From the NCBI GenBank assembly GCA_020630915.1, contig JAHDIF010000004.1, positions 282,121 to 346,120 on the forward strand: a stretch of DNA of 64,000 nucleotides, in the 5' to 3' direction. The stretch comes from Dokdonia sp. GTDB taxonomy: Bacteria > Bacteroidota > Bacteroidia > Flavobacteriales > Flavobacteriaceae. The notes under the pieces were generated by a model. That model did no database searches, had not been told where the DNA came from, and saw only the letters and a program-made list of their open reading frames with translations. Positions 19,493-27,533 of the stretch are shown here, one piece after another (the stretch's first letter is position 1; each line of letters starts with the position of its first letter). Both the position numbers and the translations under genes were made by a program.

Positions 19493-19540
19493 TTGTTGTA
19501 AACCTAGAGACACGCTACTTTTGTGCTTTAACAAAAGCAC
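19493..19540 (+). promoter_or_regulatory. purD promoter with 5'-end hairpin
   Basis: TTGTTG at 19493-19498, a 17-bp spacer and TACTTTTG at 19516-19523 fit the flavobacterial -33/-7 pattern. The likely transcript start falls about 25 bp before the purD ATG (19548). A perfect 7-bp hairpin, GTGCTTT / AAAGCAC at 19523-19540, overlaps the start of the transcript and could be an operator or a 5' stabiliser. Confidence 0.6.
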
Positions 19541-19547
19541 ACCTTCT

Positions 19548-20816
19548 ATGAATATTTTAGTACTAGGCTCTGGCGGAAGAGAACACACATTTGCCTACAA
19601 ACTAGCGCAGAGCCCTCAATGTGATCGTTTATTTGTGGCACCAGGAAATGCCGGAACAGCGCAAATAGCCACCAATGTTGAGATAGCTGTAACAGATTTT
19701 GAGGCAATAAAATCGCTAGTACTTAAAGAGGGAATAGAAATGGTGGTCGTAGGTCCAGAAGACCCATTAGTGCAAGGTATTTACGATTATTTCAAGGCAG
19801 ACCAACAGCTGGAAAACGTTGCCGTTATTGGCCCGTCTAAAGAAGGTGCAGAATTAGAAGGAAGTAAAGAACGTGCTAAAGAATTTATGATGGCGCACGG
19901 TATTCCTACTGCTGCTTACCAAAGTTTTACGGCAAGCACGCTTGCAGAAGGGCAATCATTTTTAGAAACATTACAACCTCCTTATGTCCTTAAGGCAGAT
20001 GGACTTGCCGCTGGAAAAGGCGTGTTAATTATAGACAATCTTGAAGAGGCAAAAGAAGAACTAGCAAAGATGCTTGAAGGAAAGTTTGGAGATGCGAGCG
20101 CGACGGTAGTGATAGAAGAGTTTCTAGATGGTATAGAGTTAAGTGTTTTTGTATTGACGGATGGTAATGGATATAAAGTATTACCAACTGCAAAAGATTA
20201 TAAAAGGATAGGAGAAGGAGATGTGGGCCTCAATACCGGAGGAATGGGCGCGATTAGCCCAGTACCGTTTGCAGATGATGCTTTTATGAAAAAAATAGAA
20301 GAGCAGGTTGTAAAACCTACTGTAGAAGGACTCTCTAAAGAAAACATAATCTATAAAGGATTTGTATTTATAGGGTTGATTAAAGTAGGAGACGAGCCTA
20401 AGGTAATAGAATACAACGTTCGTATGGGTGATCCAGAAACAGAGGTGGTATTGCCTAGAATTAAGAGTGACTTGGTACAATTATTTAAAGCCGTAGATGC
20501 AGGAACAATAGATCAAGAAATTTTAGACGTAGACCCAAGATCTGCTACAACGGTAATGCTGGTTTCTGGAGGATATCCTGAGGCGTACGAAAAAGGAAAA
20601 GTAATTACAGGAATAGATACCATCGAAGATTCATTAGTCCTTCATGCGGGTACTAAAGAAAAAGACGGTAAAGTGGTTACAAACGGAGGTCGTGTGATGG
20701 CTGTCACGTCTTTTGACGATGATTTTAGAAAGGCCATAAAAAAATCCTACCAAAATATAGCCAAGCTAGGTTTTGATAGGATGTATTATCGTAAGGATAT
20801 AGGCTTTGACCTATAA
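19548..20816 (+). CDS. purD: Phosphoribosylamine-glycine ligase (GAR synthetase)
   Basis: Joins glycine to 5-phosphoribosylamine with ATP in purine synthesis. The start is ATG 19548, giving MNILVLGSGGREHTFAYKL; the longer reading runs across the promoter. GGREH binds phosphoribosylamine. The ATP-grasp core spans about residues 100-320, with GPSKEGAELEGSKERAKEFM, PYVLKADGLAAGKGVLI, DYKRIGEGDVGLNTGGMGAISP and EYNVRMGDPETEVVLPR. The 423-residue length is normal. It is a housekeeping gene marking the end of the capsule locus. Confidence 0.95.
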   Translation: MNILVLGSGGREHTFAYKLAQSPQCDRLFVAPGNAGTAQIATNVEIAVTDFEAIKSLVLKEGIEMVVVGPEDPLVQGIYDYFKADQQLENVAVIGPSKEGAELEGSKERAKEFMMAHGIPTAAYQSFTASTLAEGQSFLETLQPPYVLKADGLAAGKGVLIIDNLEEAKEELAKMLEGKFGDASATVVIEEFLDGIELSVFVLTDGNGYKVLPTAKDYKRIGEGDVGLNTGGMGAISPVPFADDAFMKKIEEQVVKPTVEGLSKENIIYKGFVFIGLIKVGDEPKVIEYNVRMGDPETEVVLPRIKSDLVQLFKAVDAGTIDQEILDVDPRSATTVMLVSGGYPEAYEKGKVITGIDTIEDSLVLHAGTKEKDGKVVTNGGRVMAVTSFDDDFRKAIKKSYQNIAKLGFDRMYYRKDIGFDL

Positions 20817-20832
20817 TTATTTATGTAGTAAT

Positions 20833-21099
20833 TTACTTGATACTGCTATCGAGCTCGCTGTCTTTTCCTAAGAAACCGTGAGCTTTTGCCTCGCGATACT
20901 CTGTATCGTCTGCATCGTATTTTTTGATCTCTAAGATCCAATAAACGATGGCTGCACAGCAAATAAGCATAAATATCCAGTTAATTCCGTTTGCCGCCCA
21001 CCAGTTTACTAACTCAGTTTCGGCAAGTGCATTAAAGGGTGCAAACAAAACTTCTTCTGCAAACTCTTGTATTCCTTCAAAAAATCCTGATAAGCTCAT
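20833..21099 (-). CDS. Small single-TM protein, DUF6341-like
   Basis: An 88-residue protein with an amphipathic N-terminus (FFEGIQEFAEEVLFAPFNAL), one membrane helix at about residues 40-58 (INWIFMLICCAAIVYWIL) and an acidic tail. It resembles the Bacteroidota family DUF6341, which I recall as a neighbour of purD and DUF6427 genes. It is convergent with purD and divergent from the next gene. Function unknown. Confidence 0.65.
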   Translation of the reverse strand: MSLSGFFEGIQEFAEEVLFAPFNALAETELVNWWAANGINWIFMLICCAAIVYWILEIKKYDADDTEYREAKAHGFLGKDSELDSSIK

Positions 21100-21182
21100 A
21101 TCGCTTTATTTTTATATTCTATGGTATCTTAGCTTTATGCAAGATGCTACTTGCAACAGTGCAAAAATAGAAAAAACCACCT

Positions 21183-22106
21183 ATGCTCACAAGCTTTTTT
21201 AGCAAGACAAAGCCCGTCAACACAATTGTGGTATTAGTGTACATGACTATTGGTTTTTTAGTGACGCATTTTGTCGCATTAAAGGATGGTTATGTAGGAA
21301 CTGATGTATTAAGGATTGTAGGTTTATGGATACTGTACGTGTTTACCATGTTTGTGCTCAATTTTGTATCTCAAAAAAATGAACTCACAAAACGCACATC
21401 GTACCGTATACTGTTGTTTGCGGCCTTTACCTTATCTTTTCCAGCGGCACTTTTGAGTCCAAAAATTCTTATAAGTGGTGTTTTTGTTATGCTGGCTATG
21501 CGAAGGATTTTGAGCTTGCGGTCTGGATTGCATATGGAGCGTAAGCTTTTTGATGCTGGATTATGGCTGGCACTCGGGACACTCACTTTTTTCTTGAGCC
21601 ATCTATTTATCATAGTGTTACTAGGGGCGCTTGTATTTTACGGTAGAGCTTCTATTAGATATTGGTTTATTCCTATACTCGCTTTTGTGGTTGTAGCTGT
21701 ACTAACAACCTGTTATGTGCTATATATGGGCGAAGGGCCCTCCTTTATACTGGATATTATAGAAGAGGTTTCTTTTGATTTTGGAACATACAGCAATTTG
21801 GATCTACTGATCCCAATAGCTTTTGTGTGTGCTCTCTTATTATGGACTATTTGGAGTTTTTTAAAAGAGTTAAGCATAAATGTAATAGCCCAAAGGCCTT
21901 TGTACTTACTCGTCCTTTTGTTTGCTTTTGTGTCTTTAGGTCTTGTGCTTGTTGCTACAGAAAAATCTGGTAAAGAATGGTATTTTTTTACGATCCCAAT
22001 GGCAATAATTGCGACGAGCTTTTTTGAAAACCCTTCAAGCAAGTGGATTCCAGAAATCCTTCTGTGGTTGATAGTCTTACTTCCCTTTATACAATATGTC
22101 ATATGA
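21183..22106 (+). CDS. Multi-spanning membrane protein, DUF6427-like
   Basis: A 307-residue hydrophobic protein with about 8-9 predicted helices and no recognised catalytic motif. The start MLTSFFSKTKPVNTIVVLVYM resembles Bacteroidota DUF6427 proteins, which I recall near purD. The stop overlaps the next gene's ATG (ATGA), so translation may be coupled to the putative restriction gene, though this may be only a positional accident. Function unknown. Confidence 0.6.
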   Translation: MLTSFFSKTKPVNTIVVLVYMTIGFLVTHFVALKDGYVGTDVLRIVGLWILYVFTMFVLNFVSQKNELTKRTSYRILLFAAFTLSFPAALLSPKILISGVFVMLAMRRILSLRSGLHMERKLFDAGLWLALGTLTFFLSHLFIIVLLGALVFYGRASIRYWFIPILAFVVVAVLTTCYVLYMGEGPSFILDIIEEVSFDFGTYSNLDLLIPIAFVCALLLWTIWSFLKELSINVIAQRPLYLLVLLFAFVSLGLVLVATEKSGKEWYFFTIPMAIIATSFFENPSSKWIPEILLWLIVLLPFIQYVI

Positions 22107-22792
22107 GTAAACTGGACCTAGAGGAGATTGAGAGCCAACTTAAAAAACGATTGGAATATCCGTATCTATGGATGCGCAAGCAAAACGATTCTTGGGACAA
22201 TGCCACCCGCTTTATTTATAAATACCCTAATTGGGATGATTTCGTAAAAGCGATGGAAAAAGCTTGGAAAAAAGGTAGTTTTGATAAGAATTCCTTTTCT
22301 CACTATGCCATGAACCGCTGGTATAACTTTTGGAGCGCACAAGCAGCAGAGCAAATTTTTACAGAGTTACCAGGCGTTGCCCCAAACCCGAATCCTAAGG
22401 AAGATCAATATGATTTTAGGTGGCTAGGAGAGCGGTTTGATTTAAAAACGAGTGTATTTCCTAAGGGGTATGATAAGGAGTACGCTTTAACGCTTTGCTC
22501 TCCCGATGGTCGTGAATCTCGCGCGCTCGATTTCGCGAAAGCGCACCCAGAACACCTTATACAGTGGTTTTATAAAAATCAAAGTACGCAGCAACGATTT
22601 CATCTCAAAAACCGATTGTTTATTGTATGTTATGATGAGCAAGGAGCGCATTATAAACTAAAGTCCGAGATCACACTCCTTAAGCAAGCAATAGAAAACT
22701 ACATGAAAGAACGCACGCCTGCAGATACTTTTAGTCTGTATTTAGAAGAAGGAAAAGAAACACTGGCAGACATAATCTGGGTAGAAAAATGA
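22103..22792 (+). CDS. Putative type II restriction endonuclease
   Basis: The start at ATG 22103 overlaps the preceding stop; the longer reading begins inside the DUF6427 gene. The 229-residue protein overlaps an adenine methylase gene by 4 bp. It shows DFRWLGERFDLKTSVF (residues 104-119), in which D113-L-K115 could be the (D/E)xK half of a PD-(D/E)xK nuclease site, with acidic residues just upstream. No family match is certain; the role rests mainly on the methylase partner. Residues about 128-147 (LTLCSPDGRESRALDFAKA) are encoded by a 60-bp dispersed repeat whose inverted copy lies in the gene at 24.5 kb. Confidence 0.55.
   Translation: MSKLDLEEIESQLKKRLEYPYLWMRKQNDSWDNATRFIYKYPNWDDFVKAMEKAWKKGSFDKNSFSHYAMNRWYNFWSAQAAEQIFTELPGVAPNPNPKEDQYDFRWLGERFDLKTSVFPKGYDKEYALTLCSPDGRESRALDFAKAHPEHLIQWFYKNQSTQQRFHLKNRLFIVCYDEQGAHYKLKSEITLLKQAIENYMKERTPADTFSLYLEEGKETLADIIWVEK
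22484..22543 (+). repeat. 60-bp dispersed element, copy A (inside restriction gene)
   Basis: Runs from GCTTTAACGC to TTTCGCGAAAGCG and matches the reverse complement of 24524-24583 at 56 of 60 positions by eye. It ends in the same palindrome core as the 14-bp repeats. It is in frame and adds about 20 residues to the host protein. Confidence 0.85.
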
Positions 22793-23784
22793 ATTATATA
22801 GGATCCAAACGTAAGCTATCTGAATTCATAAATAGGACTGTACACGAAGTGTGTGGTAACGACTTGTCTGATAAAGTGTTTTGTGATCTCTTTGCTGGAA
22901 CAGGTATTGTGGGGCGCAATTTTAAGACGAAAACAAAACAAGTTATCGCAAATGATCTTGAATATTATAGTTATGTCCTTAATCGCAACTATATAGAGAA
23001 TAGTGACCCATTAGAAGGAGGTACATTATTAGAAGAGCTCAACCGCTTACAAGGTAAAAAAGGATTTATTGCACAACAATATGGAGAAAATGGTGCCGCT
23101 GGACGCTTGTATTTTTCGCAAGAAAATGCACAAAAGATAGACGCTATACGCCAGCAAATACAAGCCTGGAAGCAAGATAACACCCTTACCCAAGACCAAT
23201 ACTTTTTCTTACTAGCATCTCTTATTGAAAGTGCAGATAAAGTGGCAAATACAGCCTCTGTATACGGTGCTTATTTAAAACACATTAAAAAATCTGCAGC
23301 ACGACCTTTGGAGCTTATTCCAGCGAATTTTGAAGAGACTTCTACGACGCATCGTGCATATCAAGAGGATGGAAATGTGTTAATTCATAAAATAGAAGGA
23401 GATATCTTATATCTTGATCCGCCCTATAACTCGCGACAGTATGGAGCTAACTATCACCTGCTTAATACTATTGCAAAATATGATACCTTTGCACCACGAG
23501 GAAAAACAGGTTTACCAAGCTATAACAAAAGTGCCTACAGTAGTAAGAATGACGTAGCAACAGCCTTTGAAGAATTGATCAAAAACGCCCAATTTAAGCA
23601 CGTGTTTTTGAGTTACAATAATGAGGGCTTGATGTCGCCAGAAGTAGTGAAAAATATACTTAGCAAGTATGGCAAATACGACCTAGCAACCACAGAATAT
23701 CAACGTTTTAAAGCAGATAAAACGCAAAATCGAAACCATAAAGCAAACAGTACGACAGAGTACTTACACATATTAGAAAAGTAA
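22789..23784 (+). CDS. DNA adenine (N6) methyltransferase, D12/Dam class
   Basis: A 331-residue methylase beginning MNYIGSKRKLSEFI, the N-terminal GSK block of the D12 class. The SAM-binding motif is FCDLFAGTGIVG (residues 31-42) and the catalytic motif IV is DPPY at 210-213, followed by NSRQYGANYH. The order (FxGxG before DPPY) makes it alpha class. Together with the overlapping gene upstream it looks like a type II restriction-modification pair. The start resembles methylases of CATG-specific systems as I remember them, but the target is not established. Confidence 0.85.
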   Translation: MNYIGSKRKLSEFINRTVHEVCGNDLSDKVFCDLFAGTGIVGRNFKTKTKQVIANDLEYYSYVLNRNYIENSDPLEGGTLLEELNRLQGKKGFIAQQYGENGAAGRLYFSQENAQKIDAIRQQIQAWKQDNTLTQDQYFFLLASLIESADKVANTASVYGAYLKHIKKSAARPLELIPANFEETSTTHRAYQEDGNVLIHKIEGDILYLDPPYNSRQYGANYHLLNTIAKYDTFAPRGKTGLPSYNKSAYSSKNDVATAFEELIKNAQFKHVFLSYNNEGLMSPEVVKNILSKYGKYDLATTEYQRFKADKTQNRNHKANSTTEYLHILEK

Positions 23785-23789
23785 AAATT

Positions 23790-24401
23790 ATGTTTACAGA
23801 AAAAGCAAATGCTATATTTCAAGATGTAATAAAGCAATATCACGTTATTAATACAGTAGATCAACCTTTTGAGAATAAGTTTGATAAGAATGAAGATCTG
23901 CTAGGGCATCTTTTATATAGAAAATGCTGGATAGATACCGTACAGTGGCATTATGAAGACATCATTCGTGACCCGCAAATAGATCCTGTAGCAGCACTTA
24001 CCCTCAAACGTAAGATAGATGCCTCTAACCAAGATCGTACAGATATGGTAGAGTATATAGACAGCTACTTTTTAGAAAAATACAAAGACGTTACTGTAAA
24101 AGATAATGCAACGATTAACACAGAAAGCCCAGCTTGGGGTGTAGACAGGTTGTCTATCCTTGCACTCAAAGTATACCATATGCACGAAGAGGCTACCCGT
24201 GCAGATGCTTCTCAAGATCACCACGATACGTGCCAGGCTAAGCTAGACATCTTGCTAGAACAGCGCGTAGATTTATCTACCGCGATAGACACCCTTTTAA
24301 GCGATATCGCACATGGAGACAAGTACATGAAAGTCTACAAACAGATGAAAATGTACAATGACGATGAGCTGAACCCAGTACTTCGTAATATCAAGAAATA
24401 G
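23790..24401 (+). CDS. DUF4254 family protein
   Basis: A 203-residue helical protein without signal peptide or membrane helix. Segments such as LLGHLLYRKCWIDTVQWHYEDIIRDP, KRKIDASNQDRTDMVEYID and ETP/AWGVDRLSILALKVYHM match the Bacteroidota DUF4254 family, which commonly precedes a family 9 glycosyltransferase, as here. Function unknown; the context suggests lipopolysaccharide core synthesis. The stop is 45 bp before the GT9 gene, with a hairpin in the gap. Confidence 0.75.
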   Translation: MFTEKANAIFQDVIKQYHVINTVDQPFENKFDKNEDLLGHLLYRKCWIDTVQWHYEDIIRDPQIDPVAALTLKRKIDASNQDRTDMVEYIDSYFLEKYKDVTVKDNATINTESPAWGVDRLSILALKVYHMHEEATRADASQDHHDTCQAKLDILLEQRVDLSTAIDTLLSDIAHGDKYMKVYKQMKMYNDDELNPVLRNIKK

Positions 24402-24411
24402 TTCAGAAAGT

Positions 24412-24430
24412 CCTCTCCCCTTGGGAGAGG
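24412..24430. repeat. Intergenic hairpin CCTCTCCC/GGGAGAGG
   Basis: A perfect 8-bp stem with a 3-base loop between DUF4254 and GT9, followed by ATTTAGGTGAGG. It belongs to a widespread class of repeats which, in the other reading direction, encode NPLPRGE-like peptides. It may act as a weak processing or attenuation hairpin; no U-tract follows. Confidence 0.6.
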
Positions 24431-24446
24431 ATTTAGGTGAGGGATC

Positions 24447-25505
24447 ATGAAAAAACCACAGCACATACTCATTATAAGATTATCTGCTATGGGTGATGTA
24501 GCGATGACGGTCCCTGTGATATACGCTTTCGCGAAATCGAGCACGCGAGATTCACGACCGTCGGGAGAGCGAAGCGGTAAAGCAAACCCAGACCTAAAAA
24601 TCACGGTTCTTTCCAAGCCCTTTTTTAAACCCATAATAGAAACAATTCCCAATATTAATTTTGTGGCTGCCGAAACCAATGGCAAGCACAAAGGAATTAT
24701 AGGATTGTGGAAACTGTCGCGCGAATTAAAAGCCCTAGGCATTAGCCAAATTGCCGACTTACATAATGTCTTACGCTCCAAGATTCTCAAATTGTTTATG
24801 GGAGTGCCAAGTGCGTCCATAGACAAAGGTCGTGCAGAGAAAAAAGCACTCACTCGAGCAAAAAACAAAGATTTCAGACCTTTAAAGAGGACTCTACAAC
24901 GGTATGTTGAGGTCTTTGAAAAGTTAGGGTATGCCACATTCAATCCAGAGATGCTACCGAAACCCGTAAGCAATGATACCGTACAGCACTTTACAGGACT
25001 AGACGAAAAAAAATGGATTGGTATCGCCCCTTTTGCGGCACATCAAGGCAAGCAATATCCGTTGGATTTGATGCGGGAAGTAATTGTAGGACTCAATAAA
25101 AGTACAGATGTACGTTTGTTCTTGTTTGGGGCACCGCAAGAAAAAGAGCAGCTACTAGAACTCTCCAAAGGTTGTGACTCGTGTACTATTGTAGCCGGCG
25201 CCTTACAATTTCAAGACGAAATTAATCTAATTGCTCAGTTAGACGGGATGCTTTCAATGGATAGTGGTAATGGACACCTCGCTGCGATGTTTGGCGTACC
25301 TACAGTTACATTATGGGGAGTGACGCATCCCTATGCAGGTTTTGCCCCTTTTGGACAAGAAGCACATTGTTTAGTTTCAGATAGAGAGAAATATCCTTTA
25401 ATTCCTACTTCTGTTTATGGTAATAAAGTGCCTGAAAGATATGGGGGTGTAATGCGAAGTATTGCGCCTGTGACGATATTGGAAAAGATAAAAAGCTTAA
25501 CTTAA
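24447..25505 (+). CDS. Family 9 glycosyltransferase (ADP-heptose:LPS heptosyltransferase type)
   Basis: The N-terminus MKKPQHILIIRLSAMGDVAMTVPVIYA is the GT9 hallmark, and DGMLSMDSGNGHLAAMFGVPTVTLWGVTHP is the C-terminal GT-B donor block. It likely adds a heptose or similar sugar to the lipopolysaccharide core. Family members normally run straight from ALxxxxP into DLKITVLSKPFF. Here about 20 extra residues (27-46, FAKSSTRDSRPSGERSGKAN) are encoded by an in-frame 60-bp repeat. The frame is intact, so the protein is probably made with a hydrophilic insert after the first helix. Confidence 0.88.
   Translation: MKKPQHILIIRLSAMGDVAMTVPVIYAFAKSSTRDSRPSGERSGKANPDLKITVLSKPFFKPIIETIPNINFVAAETNGKHKGIIGLWKLSRELKALGISQIADLHNVLRSKILKLFMGVPSASIDKGRAEKKALTRAKNKDFRPLKRTLQRYVEVFEKLGYATFNPEMLPKPVSNDTVQHFTGLDEKKWIGIAPFAAHQGKQYPLDLMREVIVGLNKSTDVRLFLFGAPQEKEQLLELSKGCDSCTIVAGALQFQDEINLIAQLDGMLSMDSGNGHLAAMFGVPTVTLWGVTHPYAGFAPFGQEAHCLVSDREKYPLIPTSVYGNKVPERYGGVMRSIAPVTILEKIKSLT
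24524..24583 (-). repeat. 60-bp dispersed element, copy B (inside GT9 gene, inverted to copy A)
   Basis: Starts CGCTTTCGCGAAATCGAG and ends AAGCGGTAAAGC; four differences by eye from the reverse complement of 22484-22543. It is open in the host frame on + and in the frame equivalent to copy A on the minus strand. Confidence 0.85.
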
Positions 25506-25509
25506 TAAT

Positions 25510-26004
25510 ATGTTTTTGAGGGCAATCTTATTACTACTCATTCTGTCTTTTGTGTCTTGTGGCACCTCTTCTGAAGGAGTTAGGCATTCAGGAAAGTACA
25601 GATCATCTATAGGAGGGAAAATTTTGTATAAGAAAGGGTTTGCCAACTATAAAATTGTTGATGCAATGTCAATTAAGAATAGCGACACTGTTTTCTTTAA
25701 AGAGATTCGATTTTATGATGTATACGGTGCCACCTATTTATCAAGAGCCATGCAAAACAAATTTGGAGCACCTGATTATGAAGTATTGGATGACCGAGTG
25801 CCTCTAAAAGTTTGGAAAAACAATGAAATAAAACCGGGAGTAGTCGTCACCATTGCAACGGATGGATCTGAGTCTCAAGAAGAAATTTTTACAAGTGCTA
25901 CTGTTTTTGATAAAGACGGTAACAATTGTTTAGAATCAAATCATCCACACAAAGATTTTTTTATTGCGTTTTTTTCTGAAGCGATATGGAACTTAAAAGA
26001 TTAA
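25510..26004 (+). CDS. Predicted lipoprotein of unknown function
   Basis: A 164-residue protein with a lipoprotein signal peptide (LLLLILSFVSCG, Cys at about residue 17). The mature part is soluble and mixed alpha/beta, with no family I recognise. Its stop overlaps the next small membrane-protein gene by 19 bp, so the two are probably translated together. It follows the GT9 gene by 4 bp but looks unrelated to core sugar transfer. Hypothetical. Confidence 0.6.
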   Translation: MFLRAILLLLILSFVSCGTSSEGVRHSGKYRSSIGGKILYKKGFANYKIVDAMSIKNSDTVFFKEIRFYDVYGATYLSRAMQNKFGAPDYEVLDDRVPLKVWKNNEIKPGVVVTIATDGSESQEEIFTSATVFDKDGNNCLESNHPHKDFFIAFFSEAIWNLKD

Positions 26005-26492
26005 ACTCAGAATATATAAGACATAATTACTTGATTTTATTAGTCAAAGCATTAATTATTGGGCTATTTGTGTTGTCCATTGTTCAAGGTAGAATCAAAA
26101 ATGTAAACTACTGGGAGACTACAGGAAACACTTACTTTTTGTTAAAAGAGATTTCTTTTTATAGACCATCAATAATATTATTAGTACCTGTTATAGGTGT
26201 TTTTCTTAATAAGAAAATAGGTTGGATTCTAATACAATCATACTTCTATTTTCTGCTATTTAGGTTAGTCTATCCTATGAAGTATTCGGATTTCAACTAC
26301 GAAGAATTTCTAGTACAGATGATTATCGGTATACCGATCGTACTAATTATTTTACTAATGAATAATAACAAGATAGGTAAAGAGTTTTACGGATTAAGTA
26401 AGTCCGAATTAATTAGCAAGAATATAGTAGCTACTAGTATTGGGATTTTAATGGTACTATCTCTAACTTGGATTAAATTTTACTTGCCTTGA
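25986..26492 (+). CDS. Small four-TM membrane protein of unknown function
   Basis: A 168-residue protein with hydrophobic segments near residues 15-35, 55-75, 78-95 and 100-120, and a fifth near the C-terminus (about 146-164), with charged loops. There are no conserved motifs I recognise. It begins inside the end of the lipoprotein gene (19-bp overlap). Its base composition is AT-richer than its neighbours. A strong promoter/operator region for the next gene follows its stop. Confidence 0.55.
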   Translation: MELKRLNSEYIRHNYLILLVKALIIGLFVLSIVQGRIKNVNYWETTGNTYFLLKEISFYRPSIILLVPVIGVFLNKKIGWILIQSYFYFLLFRLVYPMKYSDFNYEEFLVQMIIGIPIVLIILLMNNNKIGKEFYGLSKSELISKNIVATSIGILMVLSLTWIKFYLP

Positions 26493-26521
26493 AGTCCAAG
26501 AAAGAGTCTTGAATAGATTAT

Positions 26522-26543
26522 ATTACTATGCGCGCATAGTAAT
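26522..26543. promoter_or_regulatory. 22-bp perfect palindrome, likely operator
   Basis: Half-site ATTACTATGCG followed directly by its exact reverse complement. It ends 5 bp before the TATCTTTG -7 box and covers the -33 region, the position expected for a repressor of the MarR/TetR size class. No regulator gene is adjacent. Confidence 0.7.
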
Positions 26544-26548
26544 TTTCG

Positions 26549-26556
26549 TATCTTTG
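26549..26556 (+). promoter_or_regulatory. -7 box of the nitronate monooxygenase gene
   Basis: TATCTTTG, an exact TAnnTTTG match, 17 bp before the ATG at 26574. The -33 region is replaced by the 22-bp palindrome, which suggests regulated rather than constitutive expression. Confidence 0.65.
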
Positions 26557-26573
26557 AAACTCAACAGAATACT

Positions 26574-27524
26574 ATGACAACTAAATCTTCACTTAAAGAC
26601 CTTCTTGGGATTACACATCCAGTAATTATGGCACCTATGTTTCTAGTGTCTAATGTGGCGATGCTTAAAGCGGGTATGGAATCTGGTATTGCGGCATGTG
26701 TGCCTGCACTAAACTATCGCACCATTCCTGAGTTAGAAGAAGCTATTAAAGAACTAAAAGCAGCTAAAGTTCCTGGAGGTGCTTTTGGGATTAACTTGAT
26801 CGTTAATAAATCTAATGTGAAGTTTCCCGATCAGTTGGACACCTTGTGTAAACTGGGTGTAGACTTTGTGATTACCTCTTTAGGCTCACCTCGCAAGGTG
26901 ATTGATAAATGCAAACCTTTAGGTATTAAAGTGTTTTGTGACGTTACTGACCTAGCGTATGCTCAAAAAGTTGAGGAACTAGGTTGTGATGCATTGGTTG
27001 CTGTAAATAACCAAGCAGGAGGACATAGAGGAAATCTGTCTCCAGAAGATTTAATTAAAGAATTAGATGCAAATTGTGCAATTCCAGTAATTACTGCTGG
27101 TGGTGTAGCCGACAAAGCAGATTTAGACAAAGCAATGTCTTATGGAGCCATTGGTGCGAGTATTGGCAGTCCGTTTATTGCCAGTGAAGAGGCTTCTGTG
27201 TCTCAAGAATACAAGCAAGCTTGTGTAGATTATGGCGCAAAGGATATCGTAATGACTCAAAAAATATCTGGAACGCCCTGCACCGTGATAAACACACCTT
27301 ATGTACAAAAGATAGGCACCAAACAAACGTGGATTGAAAGTGTGCTTAATAAAAACAAGAAGCTTAAAAAATGGGTAAAAATGATTCGTTTTGCAAAAGG
27401 AATGAACGACACCCGAAAAGCTGCCGAAGGCGCCACCTATAAAACCGTTTGGGTCGCTGGACCTTCTATTGAGAAAACTACCGCAATTCTTCCTGTAAAG
27501 GAAATTATAAAAGGGTTTATTTAG
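26574..27524 (+). CDS. Nitronate monooxygenase family FMN enzyme
   Basis: A 316-residue TIM-barrel flavoprotein of the NPD/NMO family. It starts LLGITHPVIMAPMF, with APM binding FMN, and contains GGAFGINLIV, VVAVNNQAGGHRG (the HxGxG/QAGGH substrate and flavin block, about residues 143-149), PVITAGGVADKADLDKAMSYGAIGASIGSPFIASEEA. Such enzymes oxidise alkyl nitronates; several members instead act as enoyl reductases, so the exact substrate is open. It is a single-gene unit under a palindromic operator. Confidence 0.88.
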   Translation: MTTKSSLKDLLGITHPVIMAPMFLVSNVAMLKAGMESGIAACVPALNYRTIPELEEAIKELKAAKVPGGAFGINLIVNKSNVKFPDQLDTLCKLGVDFVITSLGSPRKVIDKCKPLGIKVFCDVTDLAYAQKVEELGCDALVAVNNQAGGHRGNLSPEDLIKELDANCAIPVITAGGVADKADLDKAMSYGAIGASIGSPFIASEEASVSQEYKQACVDYGAKDIVMTQKISGTPCTVINTPYVQKIGTKQTWIESVLNKNKKLKKWVKMIRFAKGMNDTRKAAEGATYKTVWVAGPSIEKTTAILPVKEIIKGFI

Positions 27525-27533
27525 AAGTTTTAG

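Noticed and set aside
19420..19547. Purine riboswitch in the purD leader
   Set aside because: The predicted leader is only about 25 bases, with a single short hairpin; too small for an aptamer.
20181..20480. Minus-strand open frame inside purD
   Set aside because: No motif and fully inside a well-supported gene.
22103..22792. HNH-type nuclease like NlaIII
   Set aside because: Length is similar, but no HNH residues are visible; the FDLKTS segment fits PD-(D/E)xK better.
24335..24973. 212-residue minus-strand open frame overlapping GT9
   Set aside because: It is a shadow frame; GT9 on + has clear family motifs. It is open partly because the 60-bp repeat is open on both strands.
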